Origin: Amycolatopsis azurea DSM 43854
GTDB taxonomy: Bacteria > Actinomycetota > Actinomycetes > Mycobacteriales > Pseudonocardiaceae
Reading direction: 5' to 3'
NCBI RefSeq assembly: GCF_001995215.1
Contig: NZ_MUXN01000002.1
Coordinates: forward strand, 62,001 to 126,000
DNA: 64,000 nucleotides
Program-made: the position numbers and the translations under genes
In this document: positions 51,756 through 60,053 of the stretch, one piece after another
How positions within the stretch are numbered: position 1 is the stretch's first letter
How the letters are laid out: each line of letters starts with the position of its first letter
Notes under the pieces: model-generated
What the model saw: only the letters and a program-made list of their open reading frames with translations
What the model was told of the DNA's origin: nothing
The model's database searches: none

Positions 51756-52022
51756 TCAGAGCGGCAGGTCGAAGGCGAGTTGCGTGTTCACGGCGGGCTC
51801 GGCCTTGCGGGTCGAACGGTGGCCCGGCAGGGTCGCGGCGCAGCGTGGGCACGGGGCGACGTCGCTCGTGGTGAGATCCACCGGCGTCCACATCCGGGAT
51901 TCCTTGTCCCCGCAGGCGGAACGCCGGTAGCGGAGGTCTTCGGAGCGTGTCATCAGGTGCGCGGCGGGGGAGTCCTCCGGCAGCGCGCCGACGAGGTACC
52001 AGCGTCCGGCGGTGTTCGTCAT
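51756..52022 (-). CDS. Small cysteine-containing protein of unknown function
   Basis: An 88-residue soluble protein with WYLVGALPEDSPAAHL at the start, SACGDKESRMWTPVDL in the middle and PCPRCAATL towards the end; the three cysteines with a nearby His may bind zinc. No family recognised. ATG 52022 has GGGAGGA seven bases upstream, which decides the start over longer open sequence upstream. It follows the GTPase gene on the same strand (116-bp gap with a small TCAG/CTGA repeat but no strong hairpin). Confidence 0.65.
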   Translation of the reverse strand: MTNTAGRWYLVGALPEDSPAAHLMTRSEDLRYRRSACGDKESRMWTPVDLTTSDVAPCPRCAATLPGHRSTRKAEPAVNTQLAFDLPL

Positions 52023-52138
52023 GGAACTGTCCTCCCGATACAGGTGGTCCAGCTCGAGATTCCTTCCGCGGATCAGTGTCGAGCAGACGCGCGGCGATAC
52101 CGGGTATTTCGAGGCCTTTCGGCGTGTCAGCCCTGAAT

Positions 52139-53155
52139 TCAGTCCTGAATGAAGCGCAGGACGCGCAGCATTCCGCGCTCGTCGGCGACCTCGGGATCGT
52201 CCGCGACGCACTCCTCCAGGCGTGCGGTGACGGCCTCGGTGTCGATCCCCGAGCCGATCAGCACCAGTTCGCTCCGGCGCGGCTGCCCGGACGGCCACGC
52301 CGATCGCTCCAGCTGGATGAACGAGCCCACCGTGTGCAGGCCGAATCGAGAGCGTGGGTCGTTCGGGCCGAAATCGAGGAAACCCTTGATCCGGTAGAGC
52401 CCGCCGGGGCGCTGGTCGAGGAAGTCCATCAGTCGTCGCGGATCCAGCGGCCGCTCGGTGGTGAAGGCGACGCTGTCGTACGCGGTGTGGAAGTGGTGCT
52501 CGTGGTCGTGCTCCTCCTCGCGGAGGTCGTCGAACGACATCTGGCCCGCCCGCTCGCGCGGCCGGGCGTCGAAGAACAGGGTGGGGTCGATCCGGCCGTG
52601 GGAGGTCGCGATCACCGGGGTGCCGGGCGCGATCTCGTCGATCGTGCCGCGCAGCTTGGCCAGGGTGTCCTCGTCGGCCCGGTCGGTCTTGTTGAGCACG
52701 ACCAGGTCGGCGAACCCGAGGTGCTCGTCCAGTTCCGGATGCCGCTTCCTGGTCGCCTCGAACTCGGCCGCGTCGACGAGTTCGACGAGACCGCCGTAGG
52801 CGATGGCGGGGTTCTCGCTGGCGATCATCAGGCGGATGAGGTCACGCGGCTCGGCGAGCCCGCTGGCCTCGATCACGATGACGTCGATGCCGGCCTCGGC
52901 CTCGGAAAGCTTGGCGAGCATGGCGTCGAGGCCGCTCGCGTCGACGGCGCAGCACAGGCAGCCGTTGCCGAACGACATCATGGTGTCGACCTGGCCGGAG
53001 ACGGCCATCGCGTCGACCGCGATGCTCCCGAAGTCGTTGACCACGACACCGATCCGCGCGCCCTGGCGGTTGGCCAGCAGGTGGTTGAGCAGGGTGGTCT
53101 TGCCGGAGCCGAGGAAGCCCGCGACCAGGATGACCGGAATCCGCCTGTCGACCAC
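52139..53155 (-). CDS. CobW/COG0523-family GTPase, putative metal chaperone
   Basis: A 338-residue GTPase of the COG0523 family. Walker A is GFLGSGKTT, the metal site is GNGCLCC (CxCC), and the base motif NKTD follows. A His-rich loop (EEEHDHEHHFH near residue 220) strengthens metal binding, commonly zinc. Such proteins insert metal into target enzymes under shortage. The start is GTG 53155 with AAAGGA five bases upstream. I found no convincing Zur box in its leader. Confidence 0.87.
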   Translation of the reverse strand: MVDRRIPVILVAGFLGSGKTTLLNHLLANRQGARIGVVVNDFGSIAVDAMAVSGQVDTMMSFGNGCLCCAVDASGLDAMLAKLSEAEAGIDVIVIEASGLAEPRDLIRLMIASENPAIAYGGLVELVDAAEFEATRKRHPELDEHLGFADLVVLNKTDRADEDTLAKLRGTIDEIAPGTPVIATSHGRIDPTLFFDARPRERAGQMSFDDLREEEHDHEHHFHTAYDSVAFTTERPLDPRRLMDFLDQRPGGLYRIKGFLDFGPNDPRSRFGLHTVGSFIQLERSAWPSGQPRRSELVLIGSGIDTEAVTARLEECVADDPEVADERGMLRVLRFIQD

Positions 53156-53246
53156 GATTTTCCTTTCCGCCGGGGATGCCCGCACTCTAGCGATGGCGGC
53201 CACGGGTCAATACACCGGCATGGGGAAACAAGAGAAGGGGAGCCGG

Positions 53247-53321
53247 ATGAATACGCTCGAAAGAGTGATGAATAACGATCATAAAGTGATCTTGAAAGCG
53301 GGTGATCATTTCGCACGATGA
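53247..53321 (+). CDS. Possible 24-codon leader peptide before the NO synthase gene
   Basis: In the 375-bp gap (53156-53530) a frame of 24 codons starts at ATG 53247 after GAAGGGGA and reads MNTLERVMNNDHKVILKAGD then HFAR. The region from 53240 to 53400 is clearly richer in A and T than the rest of the window, as expected of a promoter/leader. Whether the frame is translated is unknown. Apart from this the gap shows repeated GTGATC/GATCAT sequences but no gene. Confidence 0.2.
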   Translation: MNTLERVMNNDHKVILKAGDHFAR

Positions 53322-53530
53322 AATTCGGTGAATATCAGGCGAAGTGGTAACCGATTCCAAATATTGTCGTCGATAGGCTCGCTGCCTGCGGAAATGTCAT
53401 CCAGGCGGCGGCTTCTGCCGTTTGGTGGATAGTGCTCGTCTTTCTCTGGGGTATCCTCTTTCGTCTGGTCCGGACCCGGCCGTCTCGCCGATCAGGCATG
53501 ATCCTCCGGGCATTTCCGAGTGCAGGAGGA

Positions 53531-54739
53531 ATGGTGATCGTTCCCGCCGCCGGAGCCGGCGTCGAATTCGGAGAGTGGGAGGCCGAGGTATCGACAGCCT
53601 CCATGCGGGTGACGGATATCCCTCGCTTGCCTCCGGAGGTGAGGCCGCGGGAACGGACGGTGGACGTGGCCGAGGCGGAGGACTTCCTCCGCCTCTTCCA
53701 CGCCGAGGTGGACGACGGGACGGCACGACTGCGTGAGCGGCTCGACAGCGTCCGCGCCGAGATCGACGAGACCGGCACCTACCGGCACACCACCGCCGAG
53801 GTCGAGTTCGGCGCCCGGGTGGCTTGGCGGAACTCCGCACGGTGCATCGGGAGGTTGTATTGGCAGGGGTTGAAGGTGCGGGATCGCCGTGACGTCGAAG
53901 GCGCGGAAGCCATCGCCGACGAGTGCGTCACGCATCTGCGCGAGGCGACCAGGGAGGGCCGGATCCGCTCGACCATCACCGTGTTCGCGCCGGACGGCCC
54001 GGCGGGACCCGGGCCGAAGATCCACAACGATCAGCTCATCCGGTACGCCGGCTATCGGCTCAGCGACGGCTCGGTACTGGGCGACCCGCGCCACGCCGAC
54101 TTCACCGAGACCGTCCAGGGGCACGGCTGGCGCCCGCCCGAACGCAAGGGCTCCTTCGACGTCCTCCCGCTGCTCATCGAAGCCGAACCGGGGGACCGGC
54201 AGCTGTTCGGACTGCCCTCGGACGCCGTGCTGGAGGTCCCGTTGTCCCATCCCGACCACCGCTGGTTCGCCGGGCTCGGGCTGCGCTGGCACGCGGTTCC
54301 GGCGATCAGCAACATGCGGCTGGTCATCGGCGGGATCACCTATCCCGCGGCGCCGTTCAACGGCTGGTACCTCGCCACCGAGGTCGGCGCGCGCAACCTG
54401 GCCGACACCGACCGGTACGACCTGCTGCCGGTGATCGCGGACCTGATGGGGCTGTCGACGAAATCGGAACGCACCCTCTGGCGCGACCGCACGCTGGTCG
54501 AACTGACCCTCGCCGTCCAGCACTCCTTCGACGCGGCGGGCGTGACCGTCGCCGATCACCACACCGAATCGAGGCGGTTCCTCACGCACATCGCCAAGGA
54601 GGAGCGCGCGGGCCGCCGTTGCCAGGCGGAGTGGAGCTGGATCGTGCCGCCGTTGTCCGGTGGGCAGACCGCGGTGTTCCACCGCTACTACGACGAGCCC
54701 GATCCGGCCGTGAGACCGGCGTTCCTGCCTCCCGGGTAG
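53531..54739 (+). CDS. nos: Bacterial nitric oxide synthase oxygenase
   Basis: A 402-residue haem enzyme that makes nitric oxide from arginine. The haem Cys105 is in WRNSARCIGR, and GWYLATEVGARNL, DLMGLSTKSERTLW and AEWSWIVPPLSGG are hallmark stretches of the NOS oxygenase domain for substrate, pterin and haem binding. No reductase domain is fused, as usual in bacteria. ATG 53531 has AGGAGG only one base away, and GTG 53534 is a possible true start; a start at 53603 is also conceivable. The flavodoxin gene 88 bp downstream could supply electrons. Confidence 0.92.
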   Translation: MVIVPAAGAGVEFGEWEAEVSTASMRVTDIPRLPPEVRPRERTVDVAEAEDFLRLFHAEVDDGTARLRERLDSVRAEIDETGTYRHTTAEVEFGARVAWRNSARCIGRLYWQGLKVRDRRDVEGAEAIADECVTHLREATREGRIRSTITVFAPDGPAGPGPKIHNDQLIRYAGYRLSDGSVLGDPRHADFTETVQGHGWRPPERKGSFDVLPLLIEAEPGDRQLFGLPSDAVLEVPLSHPDHRWFAGLGLRWHAVPAISNMRLVIGGITYPAAPFNGWYLATEVGARNLADTDRYDLLPVIADLMGLSTKSERTLWRDRTLVELTLAVQHSFDAAGVTVADHHTESRRFLTHIAKEERAGRRCQAEWSWIVPPLSGGQTAVFHRYYDEPDPAVRPAFLPPG

Positions 54740-54827
54740 GGCACTGACGGGTGAAGAGGTGAGCCGAATGCGGCGTGTCGATAGGCCGGACGGTGGCGCG
54801 GGTTGCGCCCGCGCGGACAATGGGGGC

Positions 54828-55334
54828 ATGACCGCAGTGCTCGTCGCCCACGCCGGCCGGTCCGGCGGGACAAGGGAGATCGCCGAGGTGATCGTCGCCG
54901 AGCTGCGGGAAGGCGGGCTCACGGCCGATCTGCTGGACGCCGCCGAGGTCGAGGACGTCGAACCCTACGGCGCGGTGATCGTCGGGAGCGCGCTGTACCA
55001 CCGGCGATGGCGTCCGGAGGCGGTGCGCCTGCTCACCGAGCACGAGGAGGCGCTCCGGAACCGTCCGGTCTGGCTGTTCCACAGCGGGCCTTGCGGGCCG
55101 TTCGCCGCGGGCAAACGGGTCAGCCTTCCCGCCGGGGTCGCGCTGCTGGCGGCGAGGATCGACGCCGAGCGCACGGCCACCTTCGGCGGGAGGCTCACGC
55201 CGGCCACCGCGCGCGGCCTGTTCTGGAAGATCATGGCCATGGGCCCCTGGGCGGGCGACTTCCGAGACTGGCCGTCGATCCGGGCCTGGGCGCGCGACGT
55301 CGGCCGCCGCGTCCGCACCCGTGTCGCACTTTGA
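54828..55334 (+). CDS. Flavodoxin-domain protein
   Basis: A 168-residue protein of the flavodoxin_5/HemG-like type, with the FMN loop VAHAGRSGGTREIAE and VIVGSALYHRRWRPEA. It lacks a membrane anchor. Its position after the NO synthase gene suggests it donates electrons to that haem, as flavodoxins do for bacillus NOS; this is inference. An alternative is a protoporphyrinogen-oxidase-like role. ATG 54828 is preceded by GGGGGC; a 23-residue extension is less likely. Confidence 0.8.
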   Translation: MTAVLVAHAGRSGGTREIAEVIVAELREGGLTADLLDAAEVEDVEPYGAVIVGSALYHRRWRPEAVRLLTEHEEALRNRPVWLFHSGPCGPFAAGKRVSLPAGVALLAARIDAERTATFGGRLTPATARGLFWKIMAMGPWAGDFRDWPSIRAWARDVGRRVRTRVAL

Positions 55335-55373
55335 CGTATCGGTTTCGTCGGTGCCCTGTCGTAGGGTGCTTTC

Positions 55374-55643
55374 ATGAACAAGAAGTTCACAGCGAAGCTG
55401 CTCAAGAGCCCGGAGAAGGGCGGCTGGACGTACGTGGTCATGCCCGGCTCCGCCGAGTTCTTCGGCACCAAGGGGCTGGTGAAGGTGCGCGGGACCATCG
55501 ACGGACATCCGTTCCGGAGTTCGTTCATGGCGCTGGGCGACGGCACCCACAAGCTCCCGGTGAAGGCCGACGTGCGCAAGGCGATCGGCAAGGAAGAGGG
55601 TGACACCGTGGACGTCGTCCTGCTCGAAAGACTGGAGAGCTGA
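55374..55643 (+). CDS. DUF1905-type small protein
   Basis: An 89-residue protein: [40 protein letters not shown] and [20 protein letters not shown] are the family marks of DUF1905, a small beta-barrel domain of unknown function. ATG 55374. It is followed without gap by the next gene (stop TGA 55641-55643, start GTG 55644), so the two are coupled. Confidence 0.87.
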   Translation: MNKKFTAKLLKSPEKGGWTYVVMPGSAEFFGTKGLVKVRGTIDGHPFRSSFMALGDGTHKLPVKADVRKAIGKEEGDTVDVVLLERLES

Positions 55644-56111
55644 GTGGCCGCTGAATGGAAGCCGTCGCCGGTCATCAAGATCTACGAGGCGCTCGGCGCG
55701 GTGGCCGACGGGCGGGTCGAGATCGACGGTGACACGGCGCGGGTCGCGTCGTCGGACAAGGCCAAGACCTACGACGTCCGCCACGATCCGGCCGCGGGGT
55801 CGATCACGGCCAACGACAACGGGTCCTACTGGCAGGGATATCTCGGCTACCCGGGAATCGCGTACCTGCTGGAATGCGGCGTGATCACCTACGACCGCGG
55901 CCTCGCCGGGGAACTGGCGGGCGTGCCGTGGAAAGAACTCGCGACCAGGTACCGCAACGACTGGGCGAAGGTCGAGAAGCACGTCCGCGAGGACCTGTCC
56001 GGCCGGGGTGTCGACCTGGACCGGTTCGACGCCGGGCTCGCGGAGATCTCGGCACAGCTGGAGAAGCTGGGGCTGACGAAGCTTTCCCCGCGGTTGAGGC
56101 CGCCGAAGTGA
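55644..56111 (+). CDS. Conserved hypothetical protein coupled to DUF1905
   Basis: A 155-residue soluble protein with no signal peptide. The N-terminal half is beta-rich (RVEIDGDTARVASSDKAKTY and NDNGSYWQGYLGYPGIAYLL), the C-terminal half helical (EKHVREDLSGRGVDLDRFDA). No family recognised. The start is GTG 55644, directly after the DUF1905 stop, so it is translated by reinitiation or coupling. A long palindrome follows 14 bp after the stop. Confidence 0.75.
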   Translation: MAAEWKPSPVIKIYEALGAVADGRVEIDGDTARVASSDKAKTYDVRHDPAAGSITANDNGSYWQGYLGYPGIAYLLECGVITYDRGLAGELAGVPWKELATRYRNDWAKVEKHVREDLSGRGVDLDRFDAGLAEISAQLEKLGLTKLSPRLRPPK

Positions 56112-56125
56112 TCCTGAGTGGCTGA

Positions 56126-56184
56126 AGTACATGAAGGCCCCCTTCCTTGCGCCTAGCGCAAGGAAGGGGGCCTTCATGTACTTG
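56126..56184. repeat. Dispersed 59-bp palindrome, family B copy 2 (probable terminator)
   Basis: Arms of 28 bases (AAGTACATGAAGGCCCCCTT onward) pair perfectly around CTA. Apart from the end bases and the centre it is identical to the palindrome at 24761-24817. Confidence 0.8.
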
Positions 56185-56218
56185 AACGAGGGAACGCAGG
56201 CGTCCTGTCGGGTGCCAA

Positions 56219-56273
56219 GTCCGTGAAGGCCTCCTTGAGGGACCCAGAGTCCCTCAAGGAGGCCTTCACGGAC
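56219..56273. repeat. Long perfect hairpin, type C
   Basis: Arms of 25 bases starting GTCCGTGAAGGCCTCCTTGA pair perfectly around CCAGA. The GAAGGCC core is shared with family B, which suggests a common origin. Confidence 0.75.
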
Positions 56274-56315
56274 GGGCGCTCGGACCGGCCGCTTGGGGAG
56301 TGTGGTGAGCGGGGT

Positions 56316-56356
56316 GAAGGGAACCTTCCCCGCAGCGCGCGCGGAAAGTTCCCTTC
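56316..56356. repeat. Imperfect hairpin in the same cluster
   Basis: GAAGGGAACCTTCCCCGC can pair with GCGGAAAGTTCCCTTC with a small bulge. Third hairpin of the 360-bp gap. Confidence 0.45.
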
Positions 56357-56397
56357 GCCTCGGGGCTTGCGGTCCTTGTGGGTGGCGGGGTCCCGGA

Positions 56398-56456
56398 GGT
56401 GATGCGAAAGCCACTTTCGCAACCTTCAACGTTGCGAAAGTGGCTTTCGCATCACC
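56398..56456. repeat. Dispersed hairpin element, family A copy 4
   Basis: Arms of 26 bases (56398-56423 and 56431-56456) are exact complements, with the spacer CTTCAAC, the same 7 bases as at 43463-43469. The family unit is 56401-56423 and 56431-56453. It lies 15 bp beyond the sialidase stop. Confidence 0.85.
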
Positions 56457-56471
56457 GAGTTCGCGTAGGGG

Positions 56472-57977
56472 TCAGCCGCAGTGCTCGGACGGGCTGTCGT
56501 ACTTCGTCCCGCCCGCGGAACCGCCCCACTTCACGCATTTGTCCGCCGCGGCGGCCTTCACCGGTCCGGCGAACCACGAGAACGACCCGGAGTCGGTGAT
56601 CCGGGCAGATCCCGCGACCTCGAGGTAGGCCGACGTCGCGGTCGCGGTGCCCGCCGACGCGCTCTTCATCGTGCTGACGCAGTTCTGCCCGTTGGAAGCG
56701 TTGTAGGACAGGTAAACCGTGCCCGAGGTCCCGAGCGGCGCCGAGTCGATCACGCCGTAACCGCCGCCGCACACCGGGGCGCCGAGCGTCGTCTCGGTGA
56801 CGGTCGAGAAGCGGATGGTCTCGTTGGCGTTCCCCGCCGGGCCCGCTTCGTACAGCACGCCGACCGAACCCGAGGAAAGCTGGACCATGTCGGAGTACGC
56901 GGCGTCACCGCTCCACACCAGCGTTCCGGCGGAGTTGCCCTGCCAGTTCGCGCCTTCGTCGAACGACGACCGCACGATGAGTTCCTTGCGGCGGTCGCAG
57001 ACCGACGGCGCGGCGAACAGGATCCGGTTGTACTTGCCCGCCTTGTCGGTCGCGGTCATCCGCGCGGTCGAGGCCTGCACGACCGGGGTGATCAGGTCCT
57101 CCTCGAAGGTGAACTTGGTGGAGAAGCTCGCCCCGCCGTCGGAACTGATGGCGAAGGCGCGGTTCTTCGCACCGCCGCTGAGGCATTTGTTGCCATTGTT
57201 GGCCTGGTTGCGCGCCGCCACGTAAACGCGGCCGTCGAGCAGTTCGGTGACGCTGATCTCCTGCGGGTTCAGCGTGGCCGACGTCGCCCGGCTGTCGGTG
57301 GCGCCGCGCTTCCACGTGACGCCCTGGTCGTCGCTGTAGATGAGCGCGCCGCTGTTCTCGCCGTCGTCGGTGTAGCTCATCCCGGCGACGATGCGGCCGG
57401 CGTGCGCGCCGCGGGTCAGCACGATGCCGTGCGACGGGCCGGTCGCGAGCCAGCCGGGCGCGGCGTCGAACCCCAGCTGCGTGGTGAGCACCTTCGGCGC
57501 GGTCCAGGTCTTGCCGTGGTCGTCGCTGATCGAAACGCGCGGAATCCGGTTGCAGTCAGGGTTCTTGACGCATTCCATCACCGAGAGCAGCACGATCCGC
57601 CCGGTGGACGGGACCACGATCGGGGTCGGATTTCCTTTGGTGTCCCCGAAACCTTCGATGACGATCTTCGGGGCGCTCCAGGTCTTGCCGTTGTCCGCCG
57701 AGCGTTTCACGACGAGGTCGATGTCGCCGCTGTCGTTGCAGAAGCTGGCGCCGCCTCTGCGACCTTCGGCGAACGCGAGCAGTTCGCCGTTGTTCGCCTT
57801 GACGATGGCGGGGATTCTGAAGCAGTCGTAACCTTCTGTTTTCTCTTTGTACACCACCGTGTTCCCGACGGCGGCGGTCGCGGCGGGCGCGGCGAGTGAA
57901 GTGGCCGGGGATGCGCCGACCGCCGCGATGGCGACGAGGGCCGCGAAAAGGCCCTGTGCGACGCGAGAGATCTTCAA
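56472..57977 (-). CDS. Secreted exo-alpha-sialidase (GH33-like)
   Basis: A 501-residue exported neuraminidase that removes terminal sialic acids. The FRIP motif is YDCFRIPAIV, and Asp-boxes occur as SADNGKTWSAP, SDDHGKTWTAP, SDDQGVTWKRG and SSDGGASF, giving a six-bladed propeller. The signal peptide is KISRVAQGLFAALVAIAAVG ending SLAAPA. I prefer TTG 57977 as start because GGACGGAG lies seven bases upstream and it puts the basic residues right at the N-terminus; ATG 58028 has no ribosome-binding site. The C-terminus has a small Cys-containing tail (DKCVKWGGSAGG, SEHCG). Single gene. Confidence 0.88.
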   Translation of the reverse strand: MKISRVAQGLFAALVAIAAVGASPATSLAAPAATAAVGNTVVYKEKTEGYDCFRIPAIVKANNGELLAFAEGRRGGASFCNDSGDIDLVVKRSADNGKTWSAPKIVIEGFGDTKGNPTPIVVPSTGRIVLLSVMECVKNPDCNRIPRVSISDDHGKTWTAPKVLTTQLGFDAAPGWLATGPSHGIVLTRGAHAGRIVAGMSYTDDGENSGALIYSDDQGVTWKRGATDSRATSATLNPQEISVTELLDGRVYVAARNQANNGNKCLSGGAKNRAFAISSDGGASFSTKFTFEEDLITPVVQASTARMTATDKAGKYNRILFAAPSVCDRRKELIVRSSFDEGANWQGNSAGTLVWSGDAAYSDMVQLSSGSVGVLYEAGPAGNANETIRFSTVTETTLGAPVCGGGYGVIDSAPLGTSGTVYLSYNASNGQNCVSTMKSASAGTATATSAYLEVAGSARITDSGSFSWFAGPVKAAAADKCVKWGGSAGGTKYDSPSEHCG

Positions 57978-58151
57978 GGGAATGCTCCGTCCTGGAGGGG
58001 TTCCGGGTGACGGGACATCAGAGTCCATTCAGGTCGTACAAGGCGCGTACAACCTGGTTTCGCGTTCTGTGTCAGGTGACGCAGAACGGGAGGCCGTTCC
58101 CTGACAAAGTTCCTTCAGCCGGCCACGGCGCGAGAGGGAAGGGGAGGCCCG

Positions 58152-58760
58152 ATGAAGGTGATCGATCCCGAGGGGCGTGAGTGGGAGATCAATCGCCGCT
58201 TCGCGCCGTGGCGCCGGTGGGTTCAGCCGTTCGCGCTGCTCAGAGGTGGCTATCGGCACTACAAGATCACCGCGGACTGGACGCTGTATCTCAAGGATCT
58301 GCCCAACGACCCCGAGGACACCCCCATGGGCGGCCCCGTGGAGAAGGCGGCTTACGGGCTGTTAGGCGTACTGGGCCTCCTGGAGGCGGTCGTCGAGTTC
58401 CTCTTCTATCTGCTCTTCGGGCTGGTGCTGGTGCCGGTTCGGCTGCTGGAGCTGCTGTGCCAGGGCATCGTGGGGTCCGTCGCGCAGGCCGTCCGGTGGT
58501 TCCGGAACGCGCCGGAGCGGGTCGACGTCGCCGGCTGGAACAAGGACCGGACCGGCCTGGTCTCGCTGGCGATCCTCAAGGTCCACCGAGAACTCGCCGA
58601 CCCACTGGCCGCCGAATTGCGTGGCCTGTTCCGCGATCGCGTGATGTTCGACCCCGGTGACCCGGCCGTGCGCGAGGTGCTCACCCGGTTCGGCGCGCGG
58701 GTGGAACGGCACCGGACCCTGCTCCGTCGGAGAGCTGTGTCAGGATCGGCTCACCGATGA
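58152..58760 (+). CDS. Membrane protein of unknown function, tandem paralogue 1
   Basis: A 202-residue protein with an N-terminal soluble part (DPEGREWEINRRFAPWRRWV), one long or two close membrane helices (LLGVLGLLEAVVEFLFYLLF and LVLVPVRLLELLCQGIVG) and a C-terminal soluble part (AVREVLTRFGARVERHRTLL). It shares order and motifs with the next gene, so the two are paralogues. ATG 58152 has GGGGAGG four bases upstream. No family is recognised. Confidence 0.75.
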   Translation: MKVIDPEGREWEINRRFAPWRRWVQPFALLRGGYRHYKITADWTLYLKDLPNDPEDTPMGGPVEKAAYGLLGVLGLLEAVVEFLFYLLFGLVLVPVRLLELLCQGIVGSVAQAVRWFRNAPERVDVAGWNKDRTGLVSLAILKVHRELADPLAAELRGLFRDRVMFDPGDPAVREVLTRFGARVERHRTLLRRRAVSGSAHR

Positions 58761-58772
58761 CGGGGGAACGCG

Positions 58773-59333
58773 ATGCGGGTGACCGATGCCGACGGCGGCG
58801 AGTGGCTGATCGTGCGGCGGTTCGCGCCGTGGCTGCGCCGCGTCCGCCCGCTCGCCATCGCCACCGAAAGCGACCGCTATCGGGAAGTGGCGTTCACCCG
58901 GCACCGCGGCCGCTCCGCGGACAAGGAACGCCTGAGCTTCGAAGATCTGCTGGTGCTGGGGATCGTGCTCGCGTACGCAGCCTGGCTGACGTTGATCCTG
59001 TCGCCGTTCCTCCTGGTGGAACTGCTGGCCTGGACGGTGACGGGTGCCGTCCTCTGGCTCGTCAGGCTCACCGGTCTCGTCCGTGCCCGGATCGACCTTG
59101 TCGCACCGCCGCCTGCCGTGCGCAGCCTCGCGCCGGTGCGGGTCGTGCTGGTGCCGAGGGCGGGCGCGGCCAGGCTCACCCGCGAACTCGGGACGCTGAT
59201 CGAGACCACGCCGGACTTCGACCCGGAGAACGAACCGCGCGTGCGGAAGCTGTTCTCGGCCACCGGGGCACGCGTGGAGCGGCACTTCGGCCTGCGGTGG
59301 CGGCTCAGTGGTCGTCGGGTGCGAGCTGTTTGA
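58773..59333 (+). CDS. Membrane protein of unknown function, tandem paralogue 2
   Basis: A 186-residue protein starting with VTDADGGEWLIVRRFAPWLR, followed by hydrophobic VLGIVLAYAAWLTLILSPFL and a C-terminal segment RVRKLFSATGARVERHFGLR. Start block (GGEWLIVRRFAPW) and end block (ATGARVERH) match paralogue 1, while the middle differs. It starts 12 bp after it. The 3-prime end overlaps the convergent Crp gene by 29 bp. Confidence 0.75.
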   Translation: MRVTDADGGEWLIVRRFAPWLRRVRPLAIATESDRYREVAFTRHRGRSADKERLSFEDLLVLGIVLAYAAWLTLILSPFLLVELLAWTVTGAVLWLVRLTGLVRARIDLVAPPPAVRSLAPVRVVLVPRAGAARLTRELGTLIETTPDFDPENEPRVRKLFSATGARVERHFGLRWRLSGRRVRAV

Positions 59334-60003
59334 GGTCGCGCAGGCTCCGGACGACCAGCCGCTGGCGCCCGGTGCTGAGCAGCCCGTCGGCGCGCAGGGT
59401 CCGCAGGGTCCGCGCGACGGCCTCCCGTGACGCGGACGCGAGTCCCGCCAGATCGCGCTGGCTGATCCGCAGGGCGATCAGGGTGCCGTCGGGGACCGGC
59501 ACGCCGTACCGCTCGGCGAGGTCGACCAGGATCGCGGCGATGCGTTCGGCGGCCGTGCTGTCCCCGAATTCGGTCCGCCGCGAGTTGGCGTAGCGAAGCC
59601 GCGAGGTGATGATCCGGAGCAGGACCACGGAGATGCCGGGGTGTTCGCGGAGCACGGTGTTGAACGACCGCGCGGACAGCCACAGCCCGGTGACCGGTTC
59701 GACGGCGATCGCGGTGGCCGAGCGCAGGCTACCGTCCATCGACGCCATCTCGCCGATGATGTCGCCCGGGTCGCGGACGGCCAGCACGGCGTCGTAGCCG
59801 CCGGTGGACACCGACGTGATCTTCACCCGTCCGGTCATCAGGATCAGCACCCAGTCCGACCGGTCGCCCTCGCGGATGATCACCGTGCCCGGCGGGTACC
59901 GGCGCAGCTCGGCCTCGGCGCGCAGCGCCTTGCGCTGGCCGTCGTCGAGCAGCTCCCAGAGCCTGTCGGGTGAATCTTGCGGCTCCGCCGCGGGCTGTGT
60001 CAT
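59305..60003 (-). CDS. Crp/Fnr-family transcriptional regulator
   Basis: A 232-residue regulator with an N-terminal cyclic-nucleotide-binding fold (RYPPGTVIIREGDRSDWVLI and DPGDIIGEMASMDGSLRSA) and a C-terminal winged helix (RISQRDLAGLASASREAVAR). The GEMA...RSATA phosphate-binding cassette is close to the cAMP-binding consensus, so cAMP could be the ligand. It has no Cys cluster, so it is not an Fnr oxygen sensor. ATG 60003 has AAAAGGA directly upstream. Target genes unknown. Confidence 0.87.
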   Translation of the reverse strand: MTQPAAEPQDSPDRLWELLDDGQRKALRAEAELRRYPPGTVIIREGDRSDWVLILMTGRVKITSVSTGGYDAVLAVRDPGDIIGEMASMDGSLRSATAIAVEPVTGLWLSARSFNTVLREHPGISVVLLRIITSRLRYANSRRTEFGDSTAAERIAAILVDLAERYGVPVPDGTLIALRISQRDLAGLASASREAVARTLRTLRADGLLSTGRQRLVVRSLRDLKQLAPDDH

Positions 60004-60053
60004 TCCTTTTCGTCGCCTCCGAGCGCGATGGTACGAGCATCGCGCGCCGGGCG

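Noticed and set aside
53292..53324. A Zur-like box before the COG0523 GTPase
   Set aside because: Only a 5-7-5 partial repeat (ATTTC/GAAAT) is visible and it does not fit the TGAAAATnATTTTCA pattern.
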